From: Pipra filicauda
Lineage: Eukaryota > Chordata > Aves > Passeriformes > Pipridae
DNA: 64,000 bases
Reading direction: 5' to 3'
Assembly: GCF_003945595.2 (NCBI RefSeq)
Contig: NW_024104405.1
Coordinates: 172,748-236,747 of the forward strand
Part shown: in pieces, positions 46,201 to 57,403 of the stretch
Position numbering within the stretch: the first letter of the stretch is position 1
Layout of the letters: every line of letters starts with the position of its first letter
Made by a program: the position numbers and the translations under genes
The notes under the pieces: model-generated
The model's input: the letters and a program-made list of their open reading frames with translations, nothing else
The model's database searches: none
What the model was told of the DNA's origin: nothing

Positions 46201-46310
46201 GCTCTTCTGTTCCCCCAGCAAGGATTTTAAGGGGCTTATGGGGTTTGGCAACCCAACTGCAAAACCTGATGCAGAGTTTCCTAATGAGGCTGCAACTGCC
46301 TCATTTTGCA

Positions 46311-46461
46311 TCATAGAGTCATGGAATGGTTTGGATTGGAAGGGACCTCAAAGATCATCTTGTTCCAATCCCCTGCCACGGGCAGGGACACCTTCCACTA
46401 GCCCAGGTTGCTCCAAGCTCCGTCCAGCCTGGCCCTGGACATTTCCAAGGATGGGGCATCG
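46311..46461 (-). mobile_element. CR1 LINE 3' end, minus sense
   Basis: The plus strand reads CATAGAGTCATGGAATGG, TTTGGATTGGAAGGGACCTC, CCCCTGCCACGGGCAGGGAC, TAGCCCAGGTTGCTCC and GGACATTTCCAAGGATGGGG. About 150 bp, 5'-truncated. Confidence 0.95.
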
Positions 46462-47058
46462 CTCAGGTTGGGTCCATTGGTCCCCTTGTGATGAATCCCA
46501 GCCTGGTCTAACTGTCCCCTTCATGGATGGGGTCAGGACAAAGCACTCAGGGGCACATTCCCCTGCAAGCATCAGGCTTGGTTTGGGATCACTGTTCCAA
46601 AGGCACTGGCTGTGTGCTGAAATCACCTAATTAAAACCTGCATCCTCATCTACCTATGCAAGAAAGACCACATAGGCAATTTTGTCTGGGATTTTCAGAC
46701 TGGTTAAGCTGACAAGTGTTAATAATTCTTTCCCCCTCTCGGTTATCTCATAAACTGAAGGAGTTAAACTCTAATTCTGGACAGACCGTGTGTGTAAATA
46801 AACAAACAACCCAGCCTGTTACCTCCTCTGCCTCCCCTGATCAGGAAAAGCAAATATAAGAAATTAACTGAAGCTAAAAAACCTGGAAGCCAACTCTCCT
46901 TCCTGGTACAAACCCGGACCGAGCACAGAAGCCAAGGGGGCAGCTTTTGGAGAGGGTGCCCAGATTGCAACCCTGCCAAAGCCAGCTCTGCCCTTCCCTG
47001 GTGCCAGCCGGAGGGATATCTCCACCCTCGGCTCTCCAAGGCTGTGTTCTCCAGCCCA
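46462..47058. other. Single-copy sequence, no gene seen
   Basis: No exon or repeat is recognised. CpG content rises at the right end. Confidence 0.45.
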
Positions 47059-47370
47059 CCTCCCCTGCGCTGCTCCGGCCCCCCCCCCCCCGATCCGAGG
47101 CGGAGCAGGTTGACCTGCACCCCCCCCCCCGGAGCAATAATGCTCGGGAATATCGATCCTCGCGCTTGTCGCTCCGGATGGATGTGCCACCGCTAAATCC
47201 CTAACCTTTAGCTGTGCCTGGAGTCTGTAACTCCCACCCTCTCCTCCCGCCGGGCAGCGAACACCATGTCCAACAGCCTATTAGCAGGAGAACAGCCTGT
47301 CCCCTGTCAAAACACACGAGGTGCCACGGTCCCCTCGGGAATGCCGGCGGCTGCTGACAGCGCTCTGGCG
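47059..47370. promoter_or_regulatory. CpG-rich stretch with two poly-C tracts
   Basis: C13 at 47079-47091 and C11 at 47120-47130 are separated by GATCCGAGGCGGAGCAGG. CpGs then continue through TCGGGAATATCGATCCTCGCG, CCCGCCGGGCAGCG and ATGCCGGCGGCTGCTG up to the edge of the C/T array. The minus strand is capable of G-quadruplex folding. It could be a small CpG island, but no TATA box, donor or known first exon is visible. The 255-codon plus frame starting at 47266 runs into the array and is not accepted. Confidence 0.4.
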
Positions 47371-48012
47371 TGCCTGCCTGCTTCCCTGCCTGCCTTTCTG
47401 CCTCCCTGCCTGCTTTCCTGCTTCCTTGCCTGCCTCCCTGCATGTCTTCCTGCTTCCCTGCCTGCTTCCCTGCCTGCTTCCCTGCCTCTCTGCCTCCCTG
47501 CCTGCTTTCCTGCTTCCTTGCCTGCCTCCCTGCACGTCTGCCTGCTTCCCTGCCTGCCTCTCTGCTTCTCTGCCTGCCTTCTTGCTTCCCCATCTGCCTC
47601 CCTGCTTCCCTACCTGCCTCCCTGCTTCCCTGCCTGCCTCCCTGCTTCCCTGCCTGCCTCCCTGCTTCCCTGCCTGCCTCCCTGCTTCCCTGCCTGCCTC
47701 CCTGCTTCCCTGCCTGCCTTTCTGCCTCCTTGCCTGCTTCCCTGCTTCCCTGGCTGCCTTTCTGTCTCCTTGCCTGCTTTCCTGCTTCCCTGCCTACTTT
47801 CATGCTTCCTTGCCTGCCTCCCTGCATGTCTTCTTGCTTCCCTGCCTGCCTTTCTGCTTCCCTGCCTGCCTCCCTCCCTGTTTCCCTGCCTGCTTCCTTT
47901 CCTGCCTCTCTCCTTCCCTGCCTGCCTTCCTGCTTCCCTACCTCCCTCCCTGTTTCCCTCCCTGCTTCCCTGCCTGCCTTCTTGCTTCCCTTCCTGCTTC
48001 CCCTGCCTGCCA
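47371..48012. repeat. C/T-rich tandem array, 20-bp unit built of tetranucleotides
   Basis: Polypyrimidine array of CCTG, CCTC, TTCC-type tetranucleotides. In the centre a 20-bp higher-order unit, CCTGCTTCCCTGCCTGCCTC, is repeated perfectly four times (47621-47700), with near-perfect copies on either side. Outward the array becomes mixed tetranucleotides with CATGTCTT interruptions. As 20 is not a multiple of three, all three frames are read in turn, and because none meets a stop both strands have frames of 160-276 codons (Pro/Cys/Leu-rich on plus, Gly/Arg/Gln/Lys-rich on minus). The mirror-like polypurine/polypyrimidine character could allow triplex structure. Confidence 0.96.
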
Positions 48013-48432
48013 GTATCCCGAAAACTGCCGTGAGCTCCAGCTGAAGAGCAAAATGACCCCGTGTCTAGCAAAGGAAGGAGGAAAAACAGGCATTGCCCCC
48101 TTGCTGCCTTCAAGACCCACTTTCCTTAAGACACAAAGAGGATACTGCTGACCTTCACCCCCTCAGCCCTCCTCATCACCTGCTGCAGGAGAAGGGAAGC
48201 TGCTCAGGGTGGGATGAGTGCCAAGGGAAGGATTTTAGGCTCACACTACGTGTGTTTCAAAAGCAAGGACCTGATTCTCTCCTTTTCTGCACTGTACAAT
48301 TCTTTGTGAGCATTAATGTTTTGGAACGAGATCAGGAGTGGGTTTATGGTTTCCTTGTTTTAAGGAAAATGATGCAGAAAGTGGGTAACAAACTCCAAGT
48401 GATTTAGGAGGTACCCAAAATCCCCAGAAGTT
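48013..48432. other. Single-copy sequence, no gene seen
   Basis: No exon or repeat is recognised. Confidence 0.45.
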
Positions 48433-48692
48433 CATAGAACCATAGAATGGTTTGGGTTGGGAGGGGCCTTAAAGACCATATGGTTCCAATCCTTGCCGTG
48501 GGCTGGGACACATCTGACTAGATCAGAACTCCATCCAACCTGGCCTTGGACACTTCCAGGGATCCAGGGGCAGCCACAGCTTCTCTGGGCAACCTGTGCC
48601 AGGGCCTCCCCACCCTCACGGGGAAGAATTTCTTCCTGATATCTAATCAAACCCTGCCCTCTCTCAGATTGAAGCCATTCCCTCTTAAACCA
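48433..48692 (-). mobile_element. CR1 LINE 3' end, minus sense
   Basis: The plus strand reads CATAGAACCATAGAATGG, TTTGGGTTGGGAGGGGCC, ACTCCATCCAACCTGG, ACACTTCCAGGGATCC, CTCTGGGCAACCTGTGCC, TTTCTTCCTGATATCTAATC and TTGAAGCCATTCCCTC. Its 3' end is intact. Confidence 0.95.
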
Positions 48693-48837
48693 GTCATTAA
48701 TTATTTCAACAAAGACATGAGCCCACCCCAGCTGGGTCCTGCCTGGAACTCAGGTGACATCTTGGTTTTAGACACCCAAAACCTTGATGCATCCTGGTGG
48801 CTTTGAGGCATCCTTGATATAAAATGAAGAAATTGCT

Positions 48838-49078
48838 ATTTCATGAAGAATTTTTCCCTGATATCCAGTCTAAACCTCCCTGTCACAACCTGAGAGAGCT
48901 TCCCCTCATCCTGCCACTTGTTATCTGGGAGAAGAGACCAACTCCCACCTGGCTCCAATCTCTTTTCAGGGGGTTGTAGAGAGCAGTAAAGTCCCCCTGA
49001 TCCTCATTTTCTCCAGGTTAAACACCCCCAGCTCCATCAGCCACTAACCTCTGGATGAAGAACCTCTGGACTAGACAT
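48838..49078 (-). mobile_element. Second CR1 LINE fragment, minus sense
   Basis: The plus strand reads GAAGAATTTTTCCCTGATATC, CAGTCTAAACCTCCCTG, CTTCCCCTCATCCTGCCAC, TCTGGGAGAAGAGACCAAC and CTCATTTTCTCCAGGTTAAAC. It covers a section of CR1 5' of that in the copy at 48433-48692, and its wording is that of a different subfamily. A separate insertion is more likely than one interrupted copy. Confidence 0.88.
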
Positions 49079-50663
49079 CTGCCTGGGCAGTCCCCACCCC
49101 ACACCCACACACAACACTAGTCCTGAGGTTGGTCTGACACCTTCACATGGCTCCCCCTTTCCTGCCCTCATCCTACATATCCAATTACTAAGTCCAGCTT
49201 TACCACATGATGGGTTAAACCTCGTTAGGGTTGAAACCCCTTCACTGTTTTCCTCCAGGCTGTGCTCCATGTAGGAGCTTTCCCAACCAGCATCGCTCTG
49301 GGATGAAGCCCACAAGGTTTGATCTCAACCCAAAACTCGTTCTTTCAGTCGTTCCTAAGGAATTGCACTGTCCTTGTGTGTCACCTGGCTCCCTCCAGTA
49401 ATAACTTCTGAAATCCATGGGTGTATTTCAATCACAAAAAGCCCAAAAAGCCTTAGGATTTGGCTCAGTTTAAAGGCTGCAGGCAGCTGGATGGAGGGAA
49501 AACACTGAATTACTGGGAGCAGGGCTGGGCTTGGGGCTCAGCAGGGCTGGAAAAGGCACATGGGAGAGAGATCTTTGAAAGGCCCCAACACCAGGAAATG
49601 TTTCAGATCAGAGCTCACACCTTATTAGGCTCATGCTAATCCAGCCATGAGACACAGAGCCACGGGAAATCAAGCTCCATAAGCCCTGATCCTCATGGAT
49701 CAACTTGGACCTAAAAAAAAAAAAAAAGTTAAACACAAAGCAAAGCCTTTCATAAAGCAAAGACTTCTGGAGCAGCACTCCTTAGTCCTCCTGAAGGAAC
49801 AGAGATGGGCTTGGGATGGTGAGGAAACACCATTTCAAACACCATTTCTGAGATAGAGACACTAAAAGACAACAAGGAGGATTTCCATCCAGATCTAGAG
49901 AGGGTTGGAGGTGCCAAGACTGAAGAGCTCAAAAACTTTGAAAAACTCTACCTACTTAAGGATAGCTTGGTTTTAACAGCAATTCTTGCCCAGATTTGGG
50001 TTTATTCTGGTTTTATCCTATTCCTATGAAAGCTGTGACAAGACCAATAAAAAGACAGTGTTACAAAGATCCCTGAATTCCTTTCAAAACACCCTTTCTC
50101 TGCCTGGAGAAGATCCCCTTTGCTAATGTGGTAGCTACAAACCAGTAGCAAACAAGGTTTGATTAATTTGATCTTGATTAGAGCTAAAGGACTTTTTTTG
50201 GCCAGAGTTATATTTTGAAGCAAAATACGTGGAAAACCAATCAGAGCAAACTGCTCCGTAATACATTTTTTAAACACAAATAATTTGGCAAGCTCTACAA
50301 GGCAGAAAACTCCCACACTTGGTTTTATTATTTTAAAGCAAAGTGTGTAATTACAGTCCACTTTCAGTTAGAAATGCCTGCTTTCTTCAAAATTTAATAT
50401 CGAGTTTTCTCGTACACAAGATTAGTTTCATTTCAAATTGAATAGAAGGGGTTGTTTTTTGGCACAAGAATATTGTTGCTAATATTCTAATTCATCCAAA
50501 AAAAAAAAAAAAATGCAGCTGTGCTGCTGTTCTTTCTTCTGCAAACTGAACTGACACTATTTCTTTTCTTTAATGGCAACAAATTCAAAGCCACGGGCTA
50601 AATAACAGAATCTAATCCACGCTTTTGTGTGGCCAAACTTGTGGCCCAAATGGGGCTGTGACA
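49079..50663. other. Single-copy sequence, no gene seen
   Basis: A tracts lie at about 49713-49728 and 50499-50514. From about 49950 the sequence is AT-richer and repeat-free. No exon is recognised. Confidence 0.5.
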
Positions 50664-50739
50664 TTCAACTTGGAATGCTGCTTGGTCATCTAGATTTGAC
50701 TTTCAACTTGAAATGCTACTTGTTCATCTTGATTTCATG
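50664..50739. repeat. Diverged 38-bp tandem duplication
   Basis: The unit starting TTCAACTTGGAATGCTGC (50664) is repeated at 50702 as TTCAACTTGAAATGCTAC. About 30 of 38 positions agree. An old two-copy duplication. Confidence 0.85.
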
Positions 50740-53700
50740 CATGTGTGTAAACATGTCCTCAGTGAGGGTTGGGGAAGATATTTTCATTTAACAGATCACT
50801 ATTTTGATGAGGTTTCAGAGTCCTGAGCTGCGTCCTCCCCCTTCCACAGCAATGTGCAAGCCCCAGCCTTCACCAGCCCGGCAGCCTCAGCCAGGAATTC
50901 CCTCTGATTTCCTACTCAAACCACTTGATTCCTCCTGCTTCCTTTATTATTCCGTTTAACGATCCCTGACATGCTTTTGGCAACCTCCTCAGAGATAATC
51001 AGGTTGTAGCGCTTGAGACCAGCTCTGCTCAGATAAAGAAAAAATGAGTGATAAAAACCAGTGATGTATTTGCAGATCAGAGGCAGAGCAGCCCAGAGCA
51101 CGCTGTGGTTTAGACTTTTGATCAGCAGAGAAGGCACGTTCCTCGTTGGTGCTGTAATACAGCAGCCACGGGGGTTTTTCTGTATCAATTGGCAGGGTTA
51201 GAGCTGGAGCCTCCAGCCCTGTCTGCAAGGCTCAGCTCCTTCCCCGGGGGATTGGACACGGCTCCTATTTTCTACTCTCACAGATATTTCTCAGCACAAA
51301 TCATGCTAAATACTGGATGGCCTGATAGACCTCAATTCTCTTCAGATCTTAGTCTTCCTGAGGGTTAAACTTGGAAAAGTTACAAGAGAACGAAAAACTT
51401 GGAGGGAAGGGAAGGAAAAAAAAAAGAAAAAGGGAAAAAAAAAAAACCAGGAACAACACAACTCACAAAAAATAAACCCCAAACAAACTCAAACCACCCA
51501 GTTGTTGGATCTGCAAAGATCTCCACTCCACCATTATTGATTTTGTTACACCTCTGCTGCCTGACCCATTAACCACGGCTCACTGGCGAGGTGTCAGATA
51601 CTCAAGTTGCACTTTGTTACGTCCTTGGACATCTCCTGTGCCTGGAGGTGTTCAACACCTACCCCAGCTTTTACATTTCCTTTGTTTAGCAGCAAATTCA
51701 CACAGACCTCTGAGTGAGGGGAATTTGCTCGTAACACAGTTTGCAGGAACTCCTTCCAGTTTGTGCCTTGTCTCACCTGGGGTGATACTGGTTGGGAGTC
51801 ATTTACCTGATGCTGTCCATCAAAGCTGGGATGGCCCCGGGCCACGTCTGTAACAGTGTGAAGGCACTGACACCTCAGAAGACCCTTCTTCCCCCCTAAA
51901 AACAGCAGCTGGTTCAAAGGATGCTCTCTTGGACTGCTGATCACCTTCCACTGACTGTGGATGGAGTCTGGACAACGAGAAATCTGGTTTGTAGATATGG
52001 AGAGTTACTTGAGAAGAATCCCCCTCCTCCAGCACGATTGGCATCATCCCACATCCTTCAGTGGTGGGCTCCAGACATGCTCTCCAACTTTGGCAATCAA
52101 AATATATCAGGACACACAACAGGGTTGCATGTCCCAGCCTTTCCTTGCAGAGTCCCAGTGAAGGCCCTTTCCAGGGAAAACCAGGGAGTGATTTGCCCGG
52201 ACACTTTTTCAGAGATGTTTTCTCCTGCGAAGAACTGGCTCTGCTTCTCGCTCACGTGCTCTGGGATGTTGCTGGTGTCCCTTTTTCCAGGATACTGGGC
52301 AAGAACTCTGGGAAGGTTGGTTGGCAGAACACAGTTCATGGCAAGAAAGAAAAGGAGGGATATGGGCAAAACCCAGCCACGGGTGAAGCCACTGACATTC
52401 CCATCGGTGTCCAGGTTCCTACACCCCCCGAGTGCATCCTGAAAGGATGTTCCTGGGTTTGGTACAGGCTTGGCTAAGGCAGGAACAACAGAAAATGCTG
52501 CAGAACAGCAGGGAGGCAGAAGGAAAGCCTGTCAGGTACTGTCCAGCCTATGTTAAGTCCTGCCTTTGAATCCCAATCCAAATGCAGTTGTGGGGGCCTG
52601 GATGCTCCGAGGGCAGTAAATCAGGGCCCACCCTGGGCTGTGGGGAAACTTCACTGGAGAGAACTCCTCCAAATGCGACAGCACCATTGGAAACACCTGC
52701 TCCAAGTCCACAGCAGGACCCAGATCTTCCACTGGGAGAAACGGTCTGTCCTTCCCAATTTTCTTCCCGAGCCTCTCTGTACTTTCCAGTATGCCGTGCC
52801 TTTTCCTGGAAGATGATTAGGTCAGTGGTTCTCCCTATAATGGATAATTCAGCCTCATGGGTCAATGCACAGATTTTTATCTCGACTCAGTTCCCATCAG
52901 CCTGGCAGCTTAAGCTCTGACTGCCCATAATGGATGTGCCTTTGCTGGTGTTTCAGCTTGCTCCTCCTTTTACCCAAAGTAAACTGTAGGCACTAGTGAA
53001 AAAACTGAGTGAATTTATCCTGTGGGGATGAGGCTGTCCTTTCTGGTGCTGGATAACTGCGGGGTTTGGCCTGTTGCTTTTGGTTGGAAATATAATCACT
53101 GGTAGCACCTAAATTTCTACTAACTCCAAAGAAAAATTTACATTACTCCTTGAGAACCAAAGACCTCCTATAATTCCCATTTCCCTGTGCATCTCCCAGG
53201 AAATCCCTCCAGAGGAGTAACAAGGGTCTTTAGTTTTATTCCTCAGGCAGCAGGGAGTAAATAGCACAATAAGGAAAGAGCTTATCACAGCCCAGGATCA
53301 GACACTTGGCAGGAGCAGTTTATTCCAGGCAGATCTCAGATGTTTCCTTGTCCCCTCTCGTTGGAAAGTCTCTCTTTTCCTTCCAATATTTTGCTTGAGC
53401 TTCCATTGCAAGTCTCACCCAAACCCAAGCAGCATCCAGACTTTAGGAGCCTGATGCCAAGCTCTGCTGTGACTGGAGCTGCAGTTGACTGCGACTTGTC
53501 ACTTAACCCCCTTTAAGTGGTGGATTCCACGACACCTGCTGGAATCCACCCTGGAACGTTCCTGAAGAGACGCAGGAGGAATTCTTAGGATGCATTTCCC
53601 TCAGACCTCAATATATTCCATATGCTCCAACTGTGGAGGAGAAGGGAGCTGGTCCGTTGGGTTGCCTCTGGTAAATCCATCATTCCCAGCTGGGGGGACG

Positions 53701-54490
53701 GGGGGACAGCCAGAGCTTATCAGTGTTTTCCCTGACTTTGCAGCTGGAAGGAATTTACAGCCCAACACAAACTCCCCGTGGAAAGGAGGGAGAAGCCCTC
53801 CCCAAACGTGCCTACAAGCCCCTGTTGTTATCAGAGGAGCAGGAGGCTTTGGATCACCTTTACTGCTGGCCACCAAGGGCTCCTCTGGAACCTGCAGAAG
53901 CCACCAGGAGCAACGCCCTCAGCCACCCCCTTGGAAAGCATCTTGATCAAATTTAGATTACCTGCGAGTCTGCATCTTCCTGAGGATGCTCACAAACAGG
54001 TTTTGTCCCGTTTCTCCTGAGGGAAGCTCATAACTGAAGATGCTGAGGACCCATTTTCTCTTGGGGAACTTTCTGGAGCCTCCTCCCTTTGCAGGAGGTC
54101 GTGGGTTGCTCTTTGCACACTCCAAAAACTAAACGTGGCTGCAACCCAAACTGCTTGATTTGTGGCTTCACTGAGATATTATTGTTGGGCAGGGAGCATT
54201 TTATATCTGAAATCAATCTGCTTTTGGCAAACTGGCAGCCAACAAATACCCAGCTACAAATTTCACGACTGAAATGTTGATAAGCATTTTTTTTTAAATT
54301 GCAATTTCATATATATATATTTTTTTTTATTACTTACTTTTCAGCAGCTTTGCTTGATCTTCAGGTTTGAAAAAGCCATTGCTGAGCTCTCCCAGCCCCA
54401 CATCCTCTCAGAAACAGGGTGAACTTGGAGGAAGAGGGAGCCCTTCTCAGATCACTGAGGCTGAGCTTGTCCTCAAGAGCTGTTGGGAAA
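50740..54490. other. Single-copy sequence, no gene seen
   Basis: About 3.7 kb without a recognised repeat. An A/G-rich tract with two long A runs lies at 51404-51448, an (AT)n run at 54309-54322 and T runs beside it. The longest frame, 173 codons (51921-52442 plus), overlaps others of similar length and has no domain. Confidence 0.5.
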
Positions 54491-54700
54491 TGGGGCCCTA
54501 TGGAGGGCAGCGAGATAATTAATGGTTATCTAAGCAATTGACTTGTTTATAATCACCTTTTAGAATTAACTTAATTGTTCTAATTGTCATTGATTGTTTC
54601 TGTTTAAGCGATAATGATCTAAATTGTGACCTAAACTACAGGCAGACTAGACCGTGCTTCAAATGTGTCTTTGCAACTGATTTCTGCTTTTAAATGTAGG
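54491..54700. promoter_or_regulatory. Possible enhancer block dense in homeodomain and SOX-type sites
   Basis: Within 120 bp there are ATAATTAATGG, GCAATTGAC, GTTTATAATCACC, AGAATTAACTTAATTG, CTAATTGTCATTGATTGTTTC (a SOX/forkhead-type composite) and GCGATAATGATC. A 7-bp-arm hairpin, CTTCAGT-AA-ACTGAAG, follows at 54714-54729. The block is repeat-free. This is the highest density of ATTA/TAAT cores in the window, and the block is followed immediately by further unusual sequence to 55.7 kb. Confidence 0.4.
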
Positions 54701-54753
54701 GCTCTTTATTAAAACTTCAGTAAACTGAAGGGAAAAAAAGTTAAATATTTACC

Positions 54754-55401
54754 TTGAGAGCGAATTTTTCCGCATTTAATTTCTTCCAGCTACATGAAAA
54801 TATCTTGTTGCTGGCCAGCCTCTGGAATAACAAACCCTGGATATACCTGTGTGTGCACATGGCCCACGATTCTCAAAAAAAACAACAACAACAAATTACC
54901 CTGTTCACCGTTAACCCGAGGGGGTGTTTAGGGTGTTTACAAGCCGAGCCTTGTGAAAGGCAAAAACAGAGTGAGAAGAAAGCCTGTGAGGAAGCAGATG
55001 TAAAAGTCAGGCTTTCAATCCACTCCAGCAAACAACCAAGGAAAAGAATAATGAGTTGGAAGACGCCGGGCCCAAACTCGGCGCTGGCACAACTCCATCC
55101 GAGCCGGTGGAGATGGGCCAGGAGCGGATGTTTCCCACTTCGTCAGCTGAATGTGAAGAGTTTATTTTCCAAGCCACCCCTCCCTCTCGCTTCAATTCCC
55201 CCGGCGTTGATCGATGGGTGTCCCAAAGATGCTGAGTGGAGGAATCTGGGGCTGGCGGAGCCGGTGTTTCGCCGCGTAAAGAGCAGAGAGACTCCGGGCT
55301 GCAAACGGCGAAGGGATTTCTTCAAGGGCTGCCAAAAAAACCCCAAAAAAGATAAAAGGAAAAAAAAAAATAATGTAAGCTTAGAGGCTGTCCTTTTCTG
55401 A
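54754..55401 (+). other. 215-codon open frame in a CpG-containing stretch, unidentified
   Basis: The frame is open from 54754 to 55401. The translation is Lys/Arg/Gln/Ser-rich toward its C-terminal half, with basic clusters (for example RRRDFFKG and KKDKRKKK) encoded partly by A-rich runs. I recognise no domain. The DNA from about 55060 to 55320 keeps many CpGs (GACGCCGGGCC, CTCGGCGC, TCGATCG-like words, GTTTCGCCGCG), which suggests a functional element of some kind. A chance frame inside a regulatory block seems likelier than a gene. Confidence 0.15.
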
Positions 55402-55700
55402 GGGCACTGCCAATTTTTTAAAAGGATAATCCCAGTAGATACAGCGTTATGTGACAAAAGTCCCGTCGTGGAAACGCTGCCAGTTTTTTAAACGTCGGCA
55501 TTTAATCTCTTGGCAATAAGAGATTAAACAAGTGCCAACAAGTCCAGCTATGGGTTTATTTTTATTTTTTTTTTATTGTCACTGACAACATATTTGCATA
55601 CGTTATAGCAGCAGCGCATGGTCTGAAGAAGGTTCGTTTGCTCTGCAATTAATAGTGGCGTGAAAATCTGCACACAGCTAATACAGCCTGATCCAAGAGA
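55402..55700. promoter_or_regulatory. Possible conserved element with hairpin and octamer
   Basis: A 16-base direct repeat with one mismatch (CTGCCAATTTTTTAAA at 55407, CTGCCAGTTTTTTAAA at 55477) occurs with a 70-bp offset. A perfect hairpin (55501-55528), a POU octamer ATTTGCAT (55592-55599) and CAATTAAT (55646-55653) follow, with CpGs retained. A T/A-rich run lies at 55557-55577. No repeat family explains the block. The combination suggests a conserved regulatory or structured element. Inference. Confidence 0.4.
55501..55528. repeat. Perfect inverted repeat, 11-bp arms
   Basis: TTTAATCTCTT (55501-55511), spacer GGCAAT, then AAGAGATTAAA (55518-55528), the exact reverse complement. It contains two inverted TAATC(T) words (bicoid/OTX-like half-sites), so it could be a symmetrical dimer site as well as a hairpin. 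Confidence 0.9.
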
Positions 55701-57403
55701 CAGAAAGTCATTGATGTTAGAGCTGGAACACGGAGAGGATGGGAATATTTGCCAAGCACCTGACTGCTTCAGCCTGATTTTATCTCCAGAGCGGCTGATG
55801 AAGGCAACAACAGGTTAAATCCTGCTCTATTAAGGCAAAACTCCTCCTAGTTTTGTTAACAGGTGAAATTTTCTGGGATTTGCAAAGAAGTTTTAAGGAG
55901 TTGGGACCCAAAAAGGATTTAGGGCAGGGCTTTCCCAGGCAGCAGAGCACGAAGCCAAGATCCTCACGGCACCCAGCAGCGGGAGAAAGGATGCACTGGT
56001 GAGATGTGAGCTGTAGTAAGAGTGGGAAGTGAGAAGAAGCTGAGGTGGAATGGCTGTGAAAACTCTGGTGGTGCACAAAGATCTAAATAAGGAAGGAAAA
56101 ATTCCTTGCTATTATTATTTATATGCAAAACATTGAAAGTTTGGTAATACAGAGAGAGATAAAACATTACTGCAGTGCCACAACAATATAGAGAGTGACT
56201 TTGTATAGACACAGATGCTTTTATCCACAATATATATACCAAAAACATAACAGCAAGCCTTGTTGTGGCTCATTCCCAGCAGGCTGGCTCTGCTGTCCCT
56301 CTGCTCCCTCCCACCCTCTGTGTCACTCTGCCCAAGACAGAAACCCTGGTTGTTCATCACCAAACCCCAACCCTCCCACTTGCACAGGGTTTGGTCGAGT
56401 GAGGCTGTTCACCTGACACTTTATCTTGCTGCAAATCCTTTTAGGAGCAGGCAGGGATGGAAAAGGAGAGGTGGGCTTTGAAAACAGGCCCCCTGTGGAG
56501 GGAAGGAGGAGATCAAGTCCTACCTCTTTCTGTGTGTCACACGGGACTCTCACCTCGCAGGGAAGCAGTAGGAGTTGGGGAGCAAGTGAGCATAAGGTCA
56601 CTGGGGAGAGGAAGGTTCTGCTCACAGAGGGAGGGGGAACATCTCTGCTCTGCCCAGCTGTAGGGTTTCCTGGGTCTTTTAAAATCATGTGGTCGACCAG
56701 GGGTGTTTGGATTTAATGAAGCAATTCATGTCTGGTTCACTAATCACCTTGGACAGGTGGGGAGCTGCTCCTGCTTCGCTCCTCTTGCTCTCAAGATGAG
56801 TGTTTTCCATCTTGGCTACAGGGAGATGAGTTGGGTTAGATGGTTTATACCACACAGCCAGTCTCCAGGTGTAACATGGCAAAGGGTCCCTGATGGACCA
56901 TGGATGTCCATAAAGGCAAAATTCACATGAAATCACTTGTCTCTGGTCTATTAGGAGAAAGGCTCCTTCAGAGACAGGCAGACCCTGGAAAAGAGTCCAT
57001 GTGGCTTTCCTGAACCCTGGGACAGCAGGCTTTTTTGCTTTTCCTCAAGCCCCAGCTTCTGGAGTCATGTAATCACAGCACCACTCAACTTTAAATAAAA
57101 AAACAAATAGAAGAAATGGGAAATGGTTTCCCCAAAGTGTTTGGGGAGGCTGGAACAATGTGAACCTACAAAGCATCAGCAAATAAACAAGTCCCCCTAC
57201 TACTGCTATTATCATTACTATTGCTAATGACAACCAGAACACTCTCAGAGGCTTCCCTGGTGTTGAGTGTTCAAATTCACCTGGTACCTGGTCTGGCTGC
57301 AATGGAAGGACAGGCTGCCACAGGGGGCTGGTAAGGACAGCAAAGTTCTGGATGGGGCAGGAGTGACAGGACAGAAACCCAGAGGTGAATCTTACCTGAG
57401 GTT
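55701..57403. other. Single-copy sequence, no gene seen
   Basis: No exon or repeat is recognised. The longest frame, 121 codons (56323-56688 minus), has no domain. Confidence 0.5.

Noticed and set aside
47201..48151. Frames of 167-276 codons, Cys/Pro/Leu-rich on plus and Gly/Arg/Gln/Lys-rich on minus
   Set aside because: They are translations of the 20-bp C/T array and run through all frames with a 20-residue period.
57314..57330. CTCF-like word GCCACAGGGGGCT
   Set aside because: It is one base shorter than the core and breaks the CCASYAG spacing.
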